From NCBI GenBank assembly GCA_026988735.1, contig JALSKR010000224.1, forward strand, positions 1-10,606: a DNA stretch of 10,606 nucleotides, written 5' to 3'. The notes under the pieces are model-generated. The model made no database searches and had not been told where the DNA came from. It worked only from the letters and a program-made list of their open reading frames with translations. Made by a program: the position numbers and the translations under genes. The number at the start of each line of letters is the position of its first letter. Positions within the stretch are counted from its first letter, which is position 1. Below are positions 1 to 6,333 of the stretch, piece after piece. The stretch comes from Sulfurimonas sp. (lineage in GTDB: Bacteria > Campylobacterota > Campylobacteria > Campylobacterales > Sulfurimonadaceae).

Positions 1-687
1 TACTACAAACATTTAATACTCTGGGATGAAGAAGATCTCGAAATTGTCGGTGCATATCGTATTGGAGAAGTCGCACAAATCATCAAAAACCGTGGAATGG
101 AAGGCTTGTATACCTATAATCTGTGTGATTTCAGTGAACACTTTCAAGACTACTGCCATAACTCCGTAGAACTCGGACGCAGTTTCGTTCAACCGAAATA
201 CTGGGGTTCACGCGCACTGGACAACCTTTGGCAGGGTGTTGGTGCCTATCTTGCAAAAAATCCGCATATTATCTATACCTACGGAACTGTTACCATTAAT
301 GCAGATACACCCAAGCAGGCTGTTGCGGCACTTGTCTACTTTTACTCTTTGCATTTCTCCTGTGATACTGATATGATGAGTGCAAAAACACCCTACTTTA
401 TGACCTATGAGCAGAAACAGGAGTTTGATATGCTCTTTAAATACCGCTCATACAAAGAAGGCTTTGTTGTTTTAAAAAAATATCTTAAAGAGCTGGGAAC
501 AGCTGTGCCAACCCTGTTTAAACAATACGCAGAACTGTATGATGAGGGAGCCGTCCGTTTTTTCGATTTTAGCGTCAATGAGGGACTGCATGGTGTTGTT
601 GAAGGCTTTATCATCGCAGACAATTCAAAAATGAAAGAAGCGAAAAGAAAACGCTACATTAAAAACTTCGAATCTGAAAAAATTTAA
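1..687 (+). CDS. Partial GNAT-type N-acyltransferase, OlsB/hemolysin-like (5' end outside window)
   Basis: The frame is open from base 1, giving 228 visible residues. The Met at base 97 is internal, because conserved sequence (LILWDEEDLEIVGAYRIGE) precedes it. That motif, followed by VELGRSFVQPKYWGS and LDNLWQGVGAYL at visible residues about 56-83, is the pattern of the OlsB-like branch of the GNAT fold, which transfers an acyl chain from acyl-ACP to an amine such as ornithine. The C-terminal part (LKKYLKELGTAVP, then a FFDFSVNEG segment and IIADNSKM) matches the tail of these proteins, where a loaded acceptor region precedes a final strand. In related bacteria such domains often follow a PlsC-like O-acyltransferase domain (OlsF-type fusion); whether that applies here lies outside the window. 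The likely role is aminolipid or phospholipid acylation at the inner membrane, but the substrate is not readable. It ends 45 bp before dapA. Confidence 0.68.
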   Translation, partial: YYKHLILWDEEDLEIVGAYRIGEVAQIIKNRGMEGLYTYNLCDFSEHFQDYCHNSVELGRSFVQPKYWGSRALDNLWQGVGAYLAKNPHIIYTYGTVTINADTPKQAVAALVYFYSLHFSCDTDMMSAKTPYFMTYEQKQEFDMLFKYRSYKEGFVVLKKYLKELGTAVPTLFKQYAELYDEGAVRFFDFSVNEGLHGVVEGFIIADNSKMKEAKRKRYIKNFESEKI

Positions 688-698
688 TACTTTTTAGC

Positions 699-704
699 TA
701 TAAT
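699..704 (+). promoter_or_regulatory. Probable -10 box of the dapA promoter (TATAAT)
   Basis: A perfect TATAAT lies 28 bp upstream of the dapA start, in the 45-bp gap after the acyltransferase gene, and a T-run precedes it at 691-695. Campylobacterota housekeeping promoters usually rely on the -10 box plus upstream T-rich periodicity rather than a -35 box, so the lack of a clear TTGACA is not a problem. The box sits inside the small palindrome GCTATAATTAGC (697-708). Transcription would begin near 711, giving a leader of about 22 nt that contains the Shine-Dalgarno AAAGG at 719-723. Confidence 0.5.
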
Positions 705-732
705 TAGCCATTATTTTTAAAGGCTATTTAGA

Positions 733-1626
733 ATGAATTTAGTAACAGGTTCTTCAACCGCACTGATAACTCCGTTTAAAAACGGAAAACTTGATGAACA
801 GACCTATGCTGCGTTAATACAACGCCAAATAAACAACGGTATGAATGCAGTATGTCCTGTCGGAACAACAGGCGAGAGTGCCACACTGACACATGATGAG
901 CACAAACGCTGTATAGAAATCGCTGTAGAAGTATGTAAAGGCACACAGACAAAAGTTTTGGCAGGAGCAGGTAGTAATGCAACACATGAAGCGATAGAGA
1001 TTGCAAAACATGCGCAAAGCTGTGGCGTAGATGCTATTTTCTCGGTTTCTCCCTACTATAACAAGCCATCCCAGGAAGGTTTATACCAGCACTACAAAGC
1101 TATAGCGGAATCTGTAAGCGAACTCCCTTTTATGCTTTACAATGTTCCAGGACGTACCGGTGTAGATATTTCTGCTGATACAACTATCAGACTTTTTGAT
1201 GATGTCAAAAATATTTATGGTATCAAAGAGGCAACGGGAAGTTTAGAACGTACAGTTGAACTGCTTTCACGCAGACCGGAGCTTAAAGTATTTTCGGGAG
1301 ACGATGCGATTGATTATCCTATTTTGGCAAACGGCGGTGCAGGAATAACTTCTGTGACATCAAACCTTATGCCTGATTTAAAATCAGAACTCGTGCGCAA
1401 GGCACGCAGTGGTGATTTTGCCGGGGCAAAAGCTATCAATGACAGACTTTACCCTTTAAACAAAGTAATGTTTTGTGAAGCGAATCCAATTCCCGTCAAA
1501 GCTGCAATGTATATAGCAGGGCTCATAGAAACACTGGAATACAGACTCCCTCTTGTTGCACCAAGTAAAGAAAATATGAAAAAAATTGAAGAAGTAATGA
1601 AAAATTACGACATAAAAGGACTTTAG
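733..1626 (+). CDS. dapA: 4-hydroxy-tetrahydrodipicolinate synthase
   Basis: This enzyme condenses pyruvate with L-aspartate semialdehyde, the first committed step to diaminopimelate and lysine, in the cytoplasm. The 297-residue length is normal for the family and the sequence reads as one TIM barrel. Visible active-site elements are GTTGE (44-48, carboxylate binding), the YY pair at 108-109, Tyr136 in the YNVPGRT motif with Arg141, and the Schiff-base Lys165 in GIKEATG. These correspond to E. coli Thr44/45, Tyr107, Tyr133, Arg138 and Lys161. The start is fixed by AAAGG at 719-723, 9 nt upstream, and by conservation starting at residue 3. The SDR gene follows after 3 nt, so the two are surely cotranscribed. 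Nothing is missing or unusual in the protein itself. Confidence 0.97.
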   Translation: MNLVTGSSTALITPFKNGKLDEQTYAALIQRQINNGMNAVCPVGTTGESATLTHDEHKRCIEIAVEVCKGTQTKVLAGAGSNATHEAIEIAKHAQSCGVDAIFSVSPYYNKPSQEGLYQHYKAIAESVSELPFMLYNVPGRTGVDISADTTIRLFDDVKNIYGIKEATGSLERTVELLSRRPELKVFSGDDAIDYPILANGGAGITSVTSNLMPDLKSELVRKARSGDFAGAKAINDRLYPLNKVMFCEANPIPVKAAMYIAGLIETLEYRLPLVAPSKENMKKIEEVMKNYDIKGL

Positions 1627-1629
1627 AAC

Positions 1630-2397
1630 ATGAAAGATAAAACTCTCTTTGTAAGCGGCGGAACACGCGGAATCGGAAAAGCAATTGTGTATGCTTTTGC
1701 AAAAGAAGGCTGCAATGTTGCTTTTACCTATGCATCAAGTGCCGATACAGCAAATGAAATCATTGCCGATGTTGAAGCAAAATATGGTGTGAAATGCCGT
1801 GCTTATAAACTTGACATCCTGGAGCCAAATACCTACAAAGATGTTTACAAAGAGTTTGATGAAGATTTTGACAGGCTGGACTTTTTTATATCCAATGCCA
1901 TTATTTCAGGTCGTGCTGTTGTCGGTGGATTTGGACCGTTTATGCGTCTAAAACCAAAAGGTTTAAACAACATCTATACGGCAACAGTTGATGCTTTTGT
2001 TGTCGGTGCACAAGAAGCTGCCAAACGTATGGAAAAGATTGGCGGAGGAAGTATCATTTCAATGAGCTCTACAGGTAATCTTGTTTATACGCCAAACTAT
2101 GCAGGACACGGTACAAACAAAGCTGCTGTTGAAGCTATGGTGAGATATGCTGCAGCAGAACTCGGAGAAAAAGGAATCAGAGTCAATGCCGTAAGCGGTG
2201 GACCTATTGATACCGATGCATTAAAAGCATTTCCAAATTATGAAGAGGTCAAAGCGGAAGTTGTCAGACGTTCACCACTTTCTCGTATGGGTGTTCCGGA
2301 AGACTTGACAGGAGCATGTAAATTTTTATGTTCGAATGAAGCCTCATGGCTCACAGGACAGACAATAGTAATAGACGGTGGAACTACTTTTCAGTAG
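1630..2397 (+). CDS. SDR-family reductase, probable FabL-type enoyl-ACP reductase
   Basis: A 255-residue Rossmann-fold short-chain dehydrogenase. The cofactor loop is SGGTRGIG (9-16), Asp62 follows in the LDI segment, SNA (88-90) replaces the usual NAG, and the C-terminus ends in GQTIVIDGG. The catalytic region has Ser146/Ser147, Tyr157 and Lys164, a Tyr-x6-Lys spacing. Classical SDRs use Tyr-x3-Lys; Tyr-x6-Lys marks the enoyl-ACP reductases FabI and FabL. The stretch QEAAKRMEKIGGG, the spacing SS-x5-Y-x3-Y, and NAVSGGPIDTDALKAFPN closely resemble Bacillus subtilis FabL as I remember it. I infer NAD(P)H-dependent reduction of enoyl-ACP in fatty-acid elongation, though orthologues are often labelled generic oxidoreductase or 7-alpha-hydroxysteroid dehydrogenase. 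The AAGGA Shine-Dalgarno (1616-1620) lies inside the end of dapA, 9 nt before the start. Fold certain; substrate inferred. Confidence 0.85.
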   Translation: MKDKTLFVSGGTRGIGKAIVYAFAKEGCNVAFTYASSADTANEIIADVEAKYGVKCRAYKLDILEPNTYKDVYKEFDEDFDRLDFFISNAIISGRAVVGGFGPFMRLKPKGLNNIYTATVDAFVVGAQEAAKRMEKIGGGSIISMSSTGNLVYTPNYAGHGTNKAAVEAMVRYAAAELGEKGIRVNAVSGGPIDTDALKAFPNYEEVKAEVVRRSPLSRMGVPEDLTGACKFLCSNEASWLTGQTIVIDGGTTFQ

Positions 2398-2421
2398 AGT
2401 AGAAAGTATAAAAATTACTAG

Positions 2422-2439
2422 AGTGAAGTAGCGGTTCCA
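2422..2439. repeat. Imperfect 18-bp direct repeat, copy 1
   Basis: Reads AGTGAAGTAGCGGTTCCA. It matches copy 2 (2473-2490) at 14 of 18 positions without gaps, with the shared core TGAAGTA and shared ends GG-x-TCCA. The start-to-start distance is 51 bp. Copy 1 forms the left arm of the AGAGTG/AAGTA stem. Confidence 0.5.
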
Positions 2440-2472
2440 AAAGCCACACATTACTTTACCACTCTCGCCCGC

Positions 2473-2490
2473 ACTGAAGTACAGGCTCCA
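2473..2490. repeat. Imperfect 18-bp direct repeat, copy 2
   Basis: Reads ACTGAAGTACAGGCTCCA, the partner of the copy at 2422-2439 (14 of 18 identical). It sits in the region enclosed by the CGCCCG/CGGGCG pair. Its TGAAGTA could pair with TACTTTA (2452-2458), competing with copy 1 for the same arm. Confidence 0.5.
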
Positions 2491-2493
2491 GAA

Positions 2494-2523
2494 TTTGTAA
2501 AAAGAGAAGAAGTTTTTTACAAA
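2494..2523 (-). terminator. Perfect 10-bp inverted repeat over the serA stop, possible terminator
   Basis: TTTGTAAAAA (2494-2503) and TTTTTACAAA (2514-2523) are exact reverse complements separated by a 10-nt loop; the serA stop codon (2517-2519) lies within one arm. In the serA transcript the 3' arm carries five U residues, but the stem is almost entirely A-U and no separate U-tract follows it. It is therefore not a textbook intrinsic terminator. Its position at the meeting point of two converging operons makes a role in ending or protecting 3' ends reasonable. Confidence 0.35.
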
Positions 2524-4130
2524 CGGGCGTAGTTTACGCTTATGCAGGCATCAAGAGATGCTAATTCGTTTAAGGTAGTATCATTCACAGCATTATCTAC
2601 CAAAATCACGGCAAGTGCTTCTGACTGCTCATTTCTTGCCAATGAAAAATCTGAAATATTGACATTGTTGTTTGCAAGAATGGTACCTACACTTCCAATT
2701 ACACCCGGAACATCAGAGTTTTTAAACAGAACCATGTCACCCTTAAGCGGGAATTCAATATCAAAACCGTCTATAGCAACAATACGCTGCAATCCATCTT
2801 CAAAAATTGTAGCTGAAATTGCTGTTGTTCCTTCATTGGTCGTTATCTTCACTGTAATCAGGTTTTTATAGACTTTTGAATCTCCCAGATTAATTGCTTC
2901 AACTTCGATAGCTTTTTCTTTGGCAACAAAGTCTGCATTTACATAATTTATAGTTTCTGAACTGTGGCTTAATGCACCAACAGTTACGAAAGTTGCCAAT
3001 GAATCAACATAGTTTGCAATCTCACCCTGTCCTTTTACCTTGATAGAAATAATCTTTGATTTGTTAATTTGAGACTCCAAGAAACCAATTTTCTGCCCCA
3101 TCTCTAAAAACGGTTTCACAAAAGGAGGTATTTTACTCTCATCTATCGGAAGATTCATAGCATTAGGATAGGCTATGCCTTTTGCAGCGGCAATTGCATT
3201 TTGTGCAGCCTGTGTTCCAATATTATACTGAGACTCATAAGTATTTGCTCCCAAGTGTGGAGAAACTACAATATTGTCCAAATCAAGCAGTTTGTTGTTA
3301 ATTGCAGGCTCTTTTACAAACACATCTATACCGGCAAAACGGATTTTACCGGACTTTAGACCATCGTAGAGTGCATCTTCATTATACAATCCGCCTCGAG
3401 CACAGTTAACAAGGACAACACCGTCTTTCATTTTTGCAATTTCTTCTTTGTCGATAATGTTGATTGTTTCCTGGTTTTTCGGTGTATGTATCGTTATAAC
3501 ATCACATGCCAAAATATCATCAAAATTTTTCGTATAGGTCATATCCAAATCAGTAACCTTGGAAGGCTCAATATAAGGATCATAAGCAACGATATCCATC
3601 TCAAATGCTTTTGCACGCTTTGCAACACGGGAACCTATATTTCCAAAACCGATAATACCGAGTTTTTTCCCTTTGAGTTCATATCCGTACCATTTTTCAC
3701 GTTTCCAGATTCTTTGATTTTTCAAATGATCATGAGAGTATGGGAACATTCTCATACATGAAAGCATATGTGTCATTGTAAGTTCAACCGCTGCAATTGT
3801 ATTGGCAGTAGGCACATTCATAACAATGATACCTTTCTTGGAGCATTCAGGAATATTTACATTATCAACACCGACACCTGCTCGAACTATTGCTTTCATA
3901 TTTGTTGCATGTTCAATAAAGAATTCATCAACATCTGTGGAACTTCTTGTAATTGCAACATCGGCTTTTGGAATAATAGTTTCAACAAGCTCTTTTTTGT
4001 CAACATCTGCTGCCATAATAAAGTTAATATTTTCATCTTCTTCGAGCATTTTTAAGCCCGCTTCATGAATATGGTCACACACAACTACCGTATATTTTTG
4101 TACTCCGGGTGTATTTGTTTCATTGCTCAT
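2517..4130 (-). CDS. serA: D-3-phosphoglycerate dehydrogenase, long form with ACT domain
   Basis: The enzyme oxidises 3-phosphoglycerate to 3-phosphohydroxypyruvate with NAD, the first step of serine synthesis, in the cytoplasm. At 537 residues it is the long (type I) form: a split substrate domain (about 12-105 and 300-325), a nucleotide-binding domain with GFGNIG (161-166) and Asp184 in AYDPY, an intervening ASB-like domain (about 335-460) and a C-terminal ACT domain (about 465-537, VPGVIGSVGTILANNNVN). The catalytic set is complete: Arg245 in NCARGG, Glu274 in FVKEP and His292 in SPHLGA. The ACT domain suggests feedback control by serine, as in the family. The start codon directly abuts the stop of the preceding gene, and its Shine-Dalgarno AAGGA (4138-4142) lies within that gene, so the two are translationally linked. 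serA is the last gene of the minus-strand cluster. Confidence 0.97.
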   Translation of the reverse strand: MSNETNTPGVQKYTVVVCDHIHEAGLKMLEEDENINFIMAADVDKKELVETIIPKADVAITRSSTDVDEFFIEHATNMKAIVRAGVGVDNVNIPECSKKGIIVMNVPTANTIAAVELTMTHMLSCMRMFPYSHDHLKNQRIWKREKWYGYELKGKKLGIIGFGNIGSRVAKRAKAFEMDIVAYDPYIEPSKVTDLDMTYTKNFDDILACDVITIHTPKNQETINIIDKEEIAKMKDGVVLVNCARGGLYNEDALYDGLKSGKIRFAGIDVFVKEPAINNKLLDLDNIVVSPHLGANTYESQYNIGTQAAQNAIAAAKGIAYPNAMNLPIDESKIPPFVKPFLEMGQKIGFLESQINKSKIISIKVKGQGEIANYVDSLATFVTVGALSHSSETINYVNADFVAKEKAIEVEAINLGDSKVYKNLITVKITTNEGTTAISATIFEDGLQRIVAIDGFDIEFPLKGDMVLFKNSDVPGVIGSVGTILANNNVNISDFSLARNEQSEALAVILVDNAVNDTTLNELASLDACISVNYARL

Positions 4131-4610
4131 TTAATCTTCCTTTTTGTAAGGCACAAGAACAGCCTTGATTTTGTAATTTTTCAGTACTTCTACCAACTTA
4201 TTTAATTTATCTACATTTTGTGAATAAATAAGTAAATCTATACCTTTAGCGTCTTTTTTTAAAAAATATTTTAATTTATGTCTTCTCAACTCTTCTTTTA
4301 GACAAAAAAGCTGATAAGGATCTACAAGTTTTGCTGACAATTTATAGGTAATAGTTTTAGTTATTTTTTCATTTAAATCAAGTGTAATGTAAACTTCATT
4401 AACAGGATAAAAATAACCAAGCCTCTCAGATTTTGAAAAATGATTCAGCCATAGTTTTTCTGGTTTTTTTGAGATTATTTCATTTTTTAAAACCAAAGGT
4501 TGTGTATCTATAATTTCATCCTGTGAATTTATAGATACTAAAAAAAAGACAATAAATACGGCTACCCCTAATGCTAAAAGCGGGGCAAACCATTTAATTA
4601 TCTTTTGCAT
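4131..4610 (-). CDS. Conserved membrane-anchored protein of unknown function between rpsA and serA
   Basis: I do not recognise a family. The 159-residue product has one N-terminal hydrophobic helix (about 8-27, FAPLLALGVAVFIVFFLVSI) after Lys3 and Lys6, predicting a single anchor with the remainder in the periplasm; no signal-peptidase or lipobox motif is evident. The rest is Lys-rich. Residues about 85-155 alternate predicted strands and helices (ITYKLSAKLV, YQLFCLKEELRRHKL, GIDLLIYS, VDKLNKLVEVLKNYK, KAVLVPY), a beta-alpha-beta pattern resembling a small ferredoxin-like or SPOR-like domain; this is only a fold guess. There is a single Cys, at 103. It starts 14 nt after the rpsA stop without a visible Shine-Dalgarno, and its stop abuts the serA start. 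From memory, C. jejuni (Cj0892c) and H. pylori (HP0398) carry an unknown gene in the same slot. Confidence 0.88.
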   Translation of the reverse strand: MQKIIKWFAPLLALGVAVFIVFFLVSINSQDEIIDTQPLVLKNEIISKKPEKLWLNHFSKSERLGYFYPVNEVYITLDLNEKITKTITYKLSAKLVDPYQLFCLKEELRRHKLKYFLKKDAKGIDLLIYSQNVDKLNKLVEVLKNYKIKAVLVPYKKED

Positions 4611-4634
4611 TTAAACAGCTGAGCTTATTTAAAT
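4609..4634 (-). promoter_or_regulatory. Dyad symmetry across the rpsA stop and the next start codon
   Basis: ATTTAAA (4609-4615) is the reverse complement of TTTAAAT (4628-4634), and the 12 nt between contain AGC-TGA-GCT, which can add a 3-bp inner stem. In the transcript the structure would cover the rpsA stop codon (4625-4627) and two bases of the downstream start codon (4608-4610). No Shine-Dalgarno is visible in the 14-nt gap. This could make translation of the downstream gene depend on ribosomes finishing rpsA, or mark an RNA processing site. The A-U stem is weak. Confidence 0.3.
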
Positions 4635-6283
4635 TTATCTTTTATCAAGTCACCTAAAGAATGTGATTCAGTATCATTAATCTCTTCAAGCATTGCCTGA
4701 TTTTTGATATAGTCTAATTTTTTAACAGATAAACGGATACGGTCACGACGAGTATCAATATTTGCAATTGCAGCTTCTATTTCCTGCCCTGGTTCTAACT
4801 CTTCTTTCACGAGCGGAGCCAAGTCTTCATCACGAATAAGTGCATCAACACCGTCTTCAAGTGATACAAACACACCGAAATCTTTAATGTCACGAATAGT
4901 ACCTTTAACCACAGAGTTCACTTTGTGTGTTGTGGCAAATTTATCTATCGGTGATTCTAAAAGTGTTTTACGATTTAAAGATATTTTCTGGTCTTCTTTA
5001 TTGATTTTGGCAATTTTCACTTCAACTTCTTCACCGGATTTTAAAACATCTTTTGCTTTTGTGTTTTTATCCCATGAGATATCCTGATTATGTAAAAGAC
5101 CTTCAACACCGTCAATACGAACAAATGCACCAAAGTCAGTTAAAGATGTAATCGTACCTGTTACCACATCACCTTCATGATATTTTTTAACAAACTCATC
5201 AAATGGCTTTGGTAATAATCTTTTGAGTGAAACACGAAGTTTATGTGTTTTAGAATTGATTTCTATCACTTCAACATCAATTTCCTGTCCTACTTCTAAG
5301 TAATCATTTGGATTTTTAACATTTTTATTCCAAGTGATTTCTGAAATATGCAAGAATCCTTCAATGTCATTTCCAAGGTCAACAAATACACCGTATGCTT
5401 CGATATTTGAAACAGTTACAGTAATAGTGTCACCTTCATCCAATTCACTTTCAACTTCTGCCCAAGGATCGGGCTGAACAGCTTTAATAGATAAAGAGAG
5501 ATGGCGCTTGTCTTTGTCATATGAGATAGCTTTCACAGTAACAACGTCACCCTCTTTGTAAAGTTTTGACGGATTAACCGGACCTTTATAAGAGATTTCA
5601 TTGTAGTGTACCAAACCGTCAACACCACCGACATCTACAAACATACCATAGCTTGTGATTTTTTTGATAGTACCTTCAACGATGACATCTTCAGCCATTA
5701 GCTGGTCAATAATCTCTTTTTTCTTTTTACGCTCTTCGTTAAAAAGTTTGCGACGTGAAAGAATAATTGAGTTTTCAGCCGGATCAATTTTCACAACCTG
5801 CGCTTTGATTTTACGACCTACAACTTCATCGCTCTCTTTAAATGCTGCTAAAGAACGCGGCATAAAGAATGAAACTGCATCAGCCTCTACAACGTATCCA
5901 CCACGATTTTTCTTCGTGATTATACCTTCAACAACCAGATCTTCAAAATCTTCTTTGTGTGCATCAATAAACTCAATAGTTTTTTCCTGCTCTAAAACTT
6001 TTTTATATGATATTTTAGGACGCTCATTATAGTATCCCATTTGCATAACTTTAATTTTATCACCGGTATTAAACTTCAATTCACCGTTTTCATCACGGAT
6101 TTCATCAAGGCTCAATATACCCTCAAGTTTATCACCTACACTTACTAATGCTCTGTTCTCATCAGCCTGTATCTCTACCACTTCACCTTCTACGATGCGA
6201 CTTGTTTCTTGCTTTTTTTCGCTTTCTGCGAACATCTCTGCAAAATTTTCTTCTTCTTCAAATGATTCGTTATCGAACGCCAT
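4625..6283 (-). CDS. rpsA: 30S ribosomal protein S1
   Basis: S1 binds mRNA on the small subunit and helps unfold and place it for initiation. The 552-residue protein has six S1 (OB-fold) repeats at about 30-95, 115-178, 199-266, 283-355, 368-438 and 455-522, as in the full-length proteobacterial form. Repeats 3-6 carry the clearest RNA-binding signature (for example SYGMFVDVGGVDGLVH at 211-226, AYGVFVDLG at 296-304, DFGAFVRIDGVEGLLH at 383-398); repeats 1 and 2, which contact the ribosome in E. coli, are more divergent, as expected. The acidic N-terminus (FEEEENFAEMFAE) and the short tail ending SLGDLIKDKFK are normal. The start is supported by AGAGGA (6290-6295), 6 nt upstream. It follows ispH by 50 bp with a likely promoter in the gap. 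Confidence 0.97.
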   Translation of the reverse strand: MAFDNESFEEEENFAEMFAESEKKQETSRIVEGEVVEIQADENRALVSVGDKLEGILSLDEIRDENGELKFNTGDKIKVMQMGYYNERPKISYKKVLEQEKTIEFIDAHKEDFEDLVVEGIITKKNRGGYVVEADAVSFFMPRSLAAFKESDEVVGRKIKAQVVKIDPAENSIILSRRKLFNEERKKKKEIIDQLMAEDVIVEGTIKKITSYGMFVDVGGVDGLVHYNEISYKGPVNPSKLYKEGDVVTVKAISYDKDKRHLSLSIKAVQPDPWAEVESELDEGDTITVTVSNIEAYGVFVDLGNDIEGFLHISEITWNKNVKNPNDYLEVGQEIDVEVIEINSKTHKLRVSLKRLLPKPFDEFVKKYHEGDVVTGTITSLTDFGAFVRIDGVEGLLHNQDISWDKNTKAKDVLKSGEEVEVKIAKINKEDQKISLNRKTLLESPIDKFATTHKVNSVVKGTIRDIKDFGVFVSLEDGVDALIRDEDLAPLVKEELEPGQEIEAAIANIDTRRDRIRLSVKKLDYIKNQAMLEEINDTESHSLGDLIKDKFK

Positions 6284-6315
6284 TGCCTATCCTCTGTTAC
6301 ATAAAAATTGTCGTG

Positions 6316-6321
6316 ATTATA
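6316..6321 (-). promoter_or_regulatory. Probable -10 box of an rpsA promoter (TATAAT)
   Basis: On the minus strand a perfect TATAAT within GTTATAATC lies 32 bp upstream of the rpsA start, in the 50-bp gap between ispH and rpsA. Predicted transcription start is near 6309, giving a leader of about 26 nt with AGAGGA at 6290-6295. No convincing -35 box is visible; any upstream element would lie in the 3' end of ispH. A private promoter fits the high demand for S1 compared with the biosynthetic genes upstream, and would also drive the unknown gene and serA. Confidence 0.5.
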
Positions 6322-6333
6322 ACAAACTTATGA

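Larger units (their letters stand above)
2417..2529. other. Repeat-rich structured intergenic region between convergent operons
   Basis: This stretch spans most of the gap between the SDR stop and the serA stop and runs 13 bp into serA. It contains three inverted-repeat pairs: AGAGTG 2420-2425 with CACTCT 2460-2465 (inner extension AAGTA 2426-2430 with TACTT 2452-2456); CGCCCG 2466-2471 with CGGGCG 2524-2529; and TTTGTAAAAA 2494-2503 with TTTTTACAAA 2514-2523. The pairs abut one another, so a compact branched fold is possible on either strand. No open reading frame, tRNA or known riboswitch is recognisable. It may end transcription of both converging units or be a remnant of an intergenic repeat family. 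Confidence 0.45.

Noticed and set aside
97..99. ATG as the start of a complete 196-residue protein
   Set aside because: The frame is open upstream to base 1 and those 32 residues contain a conserved part of the acyltransferase fold, so the gene is cut by the window.
705..726. TAGCC...GGCTA inverted repeat before dapA as a leader hairpin hiding the ribosome site
   Set aside because: The left arm lies between the -10 box and the expected transcript start near 711, so it would not be in the RNA; only 5 bp with a 12-nt loop.
2398..2516. tRNA, small protein or CRISPR-like unit in the convergent gap
   Set aside because: No acceptor/T-loop pattern, no start codon with a useful frame, and only two diverged repeat copies rather than a regular array.
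3486..4068. Three overlapping open frames antisense to serA
   Set aside because: They overlap each other and the intact SerA; Cys/Asn/Ile-rich or low-complexity translations without motifs.
5655..6032. 125-codon open frame antisense to rpsA
   Set aside because: Overlaps conserved S1 repeats; low-complexity Ser/Phe/Leu-rich translation typical of the complement of Lys/Glu-rich coding sequence.
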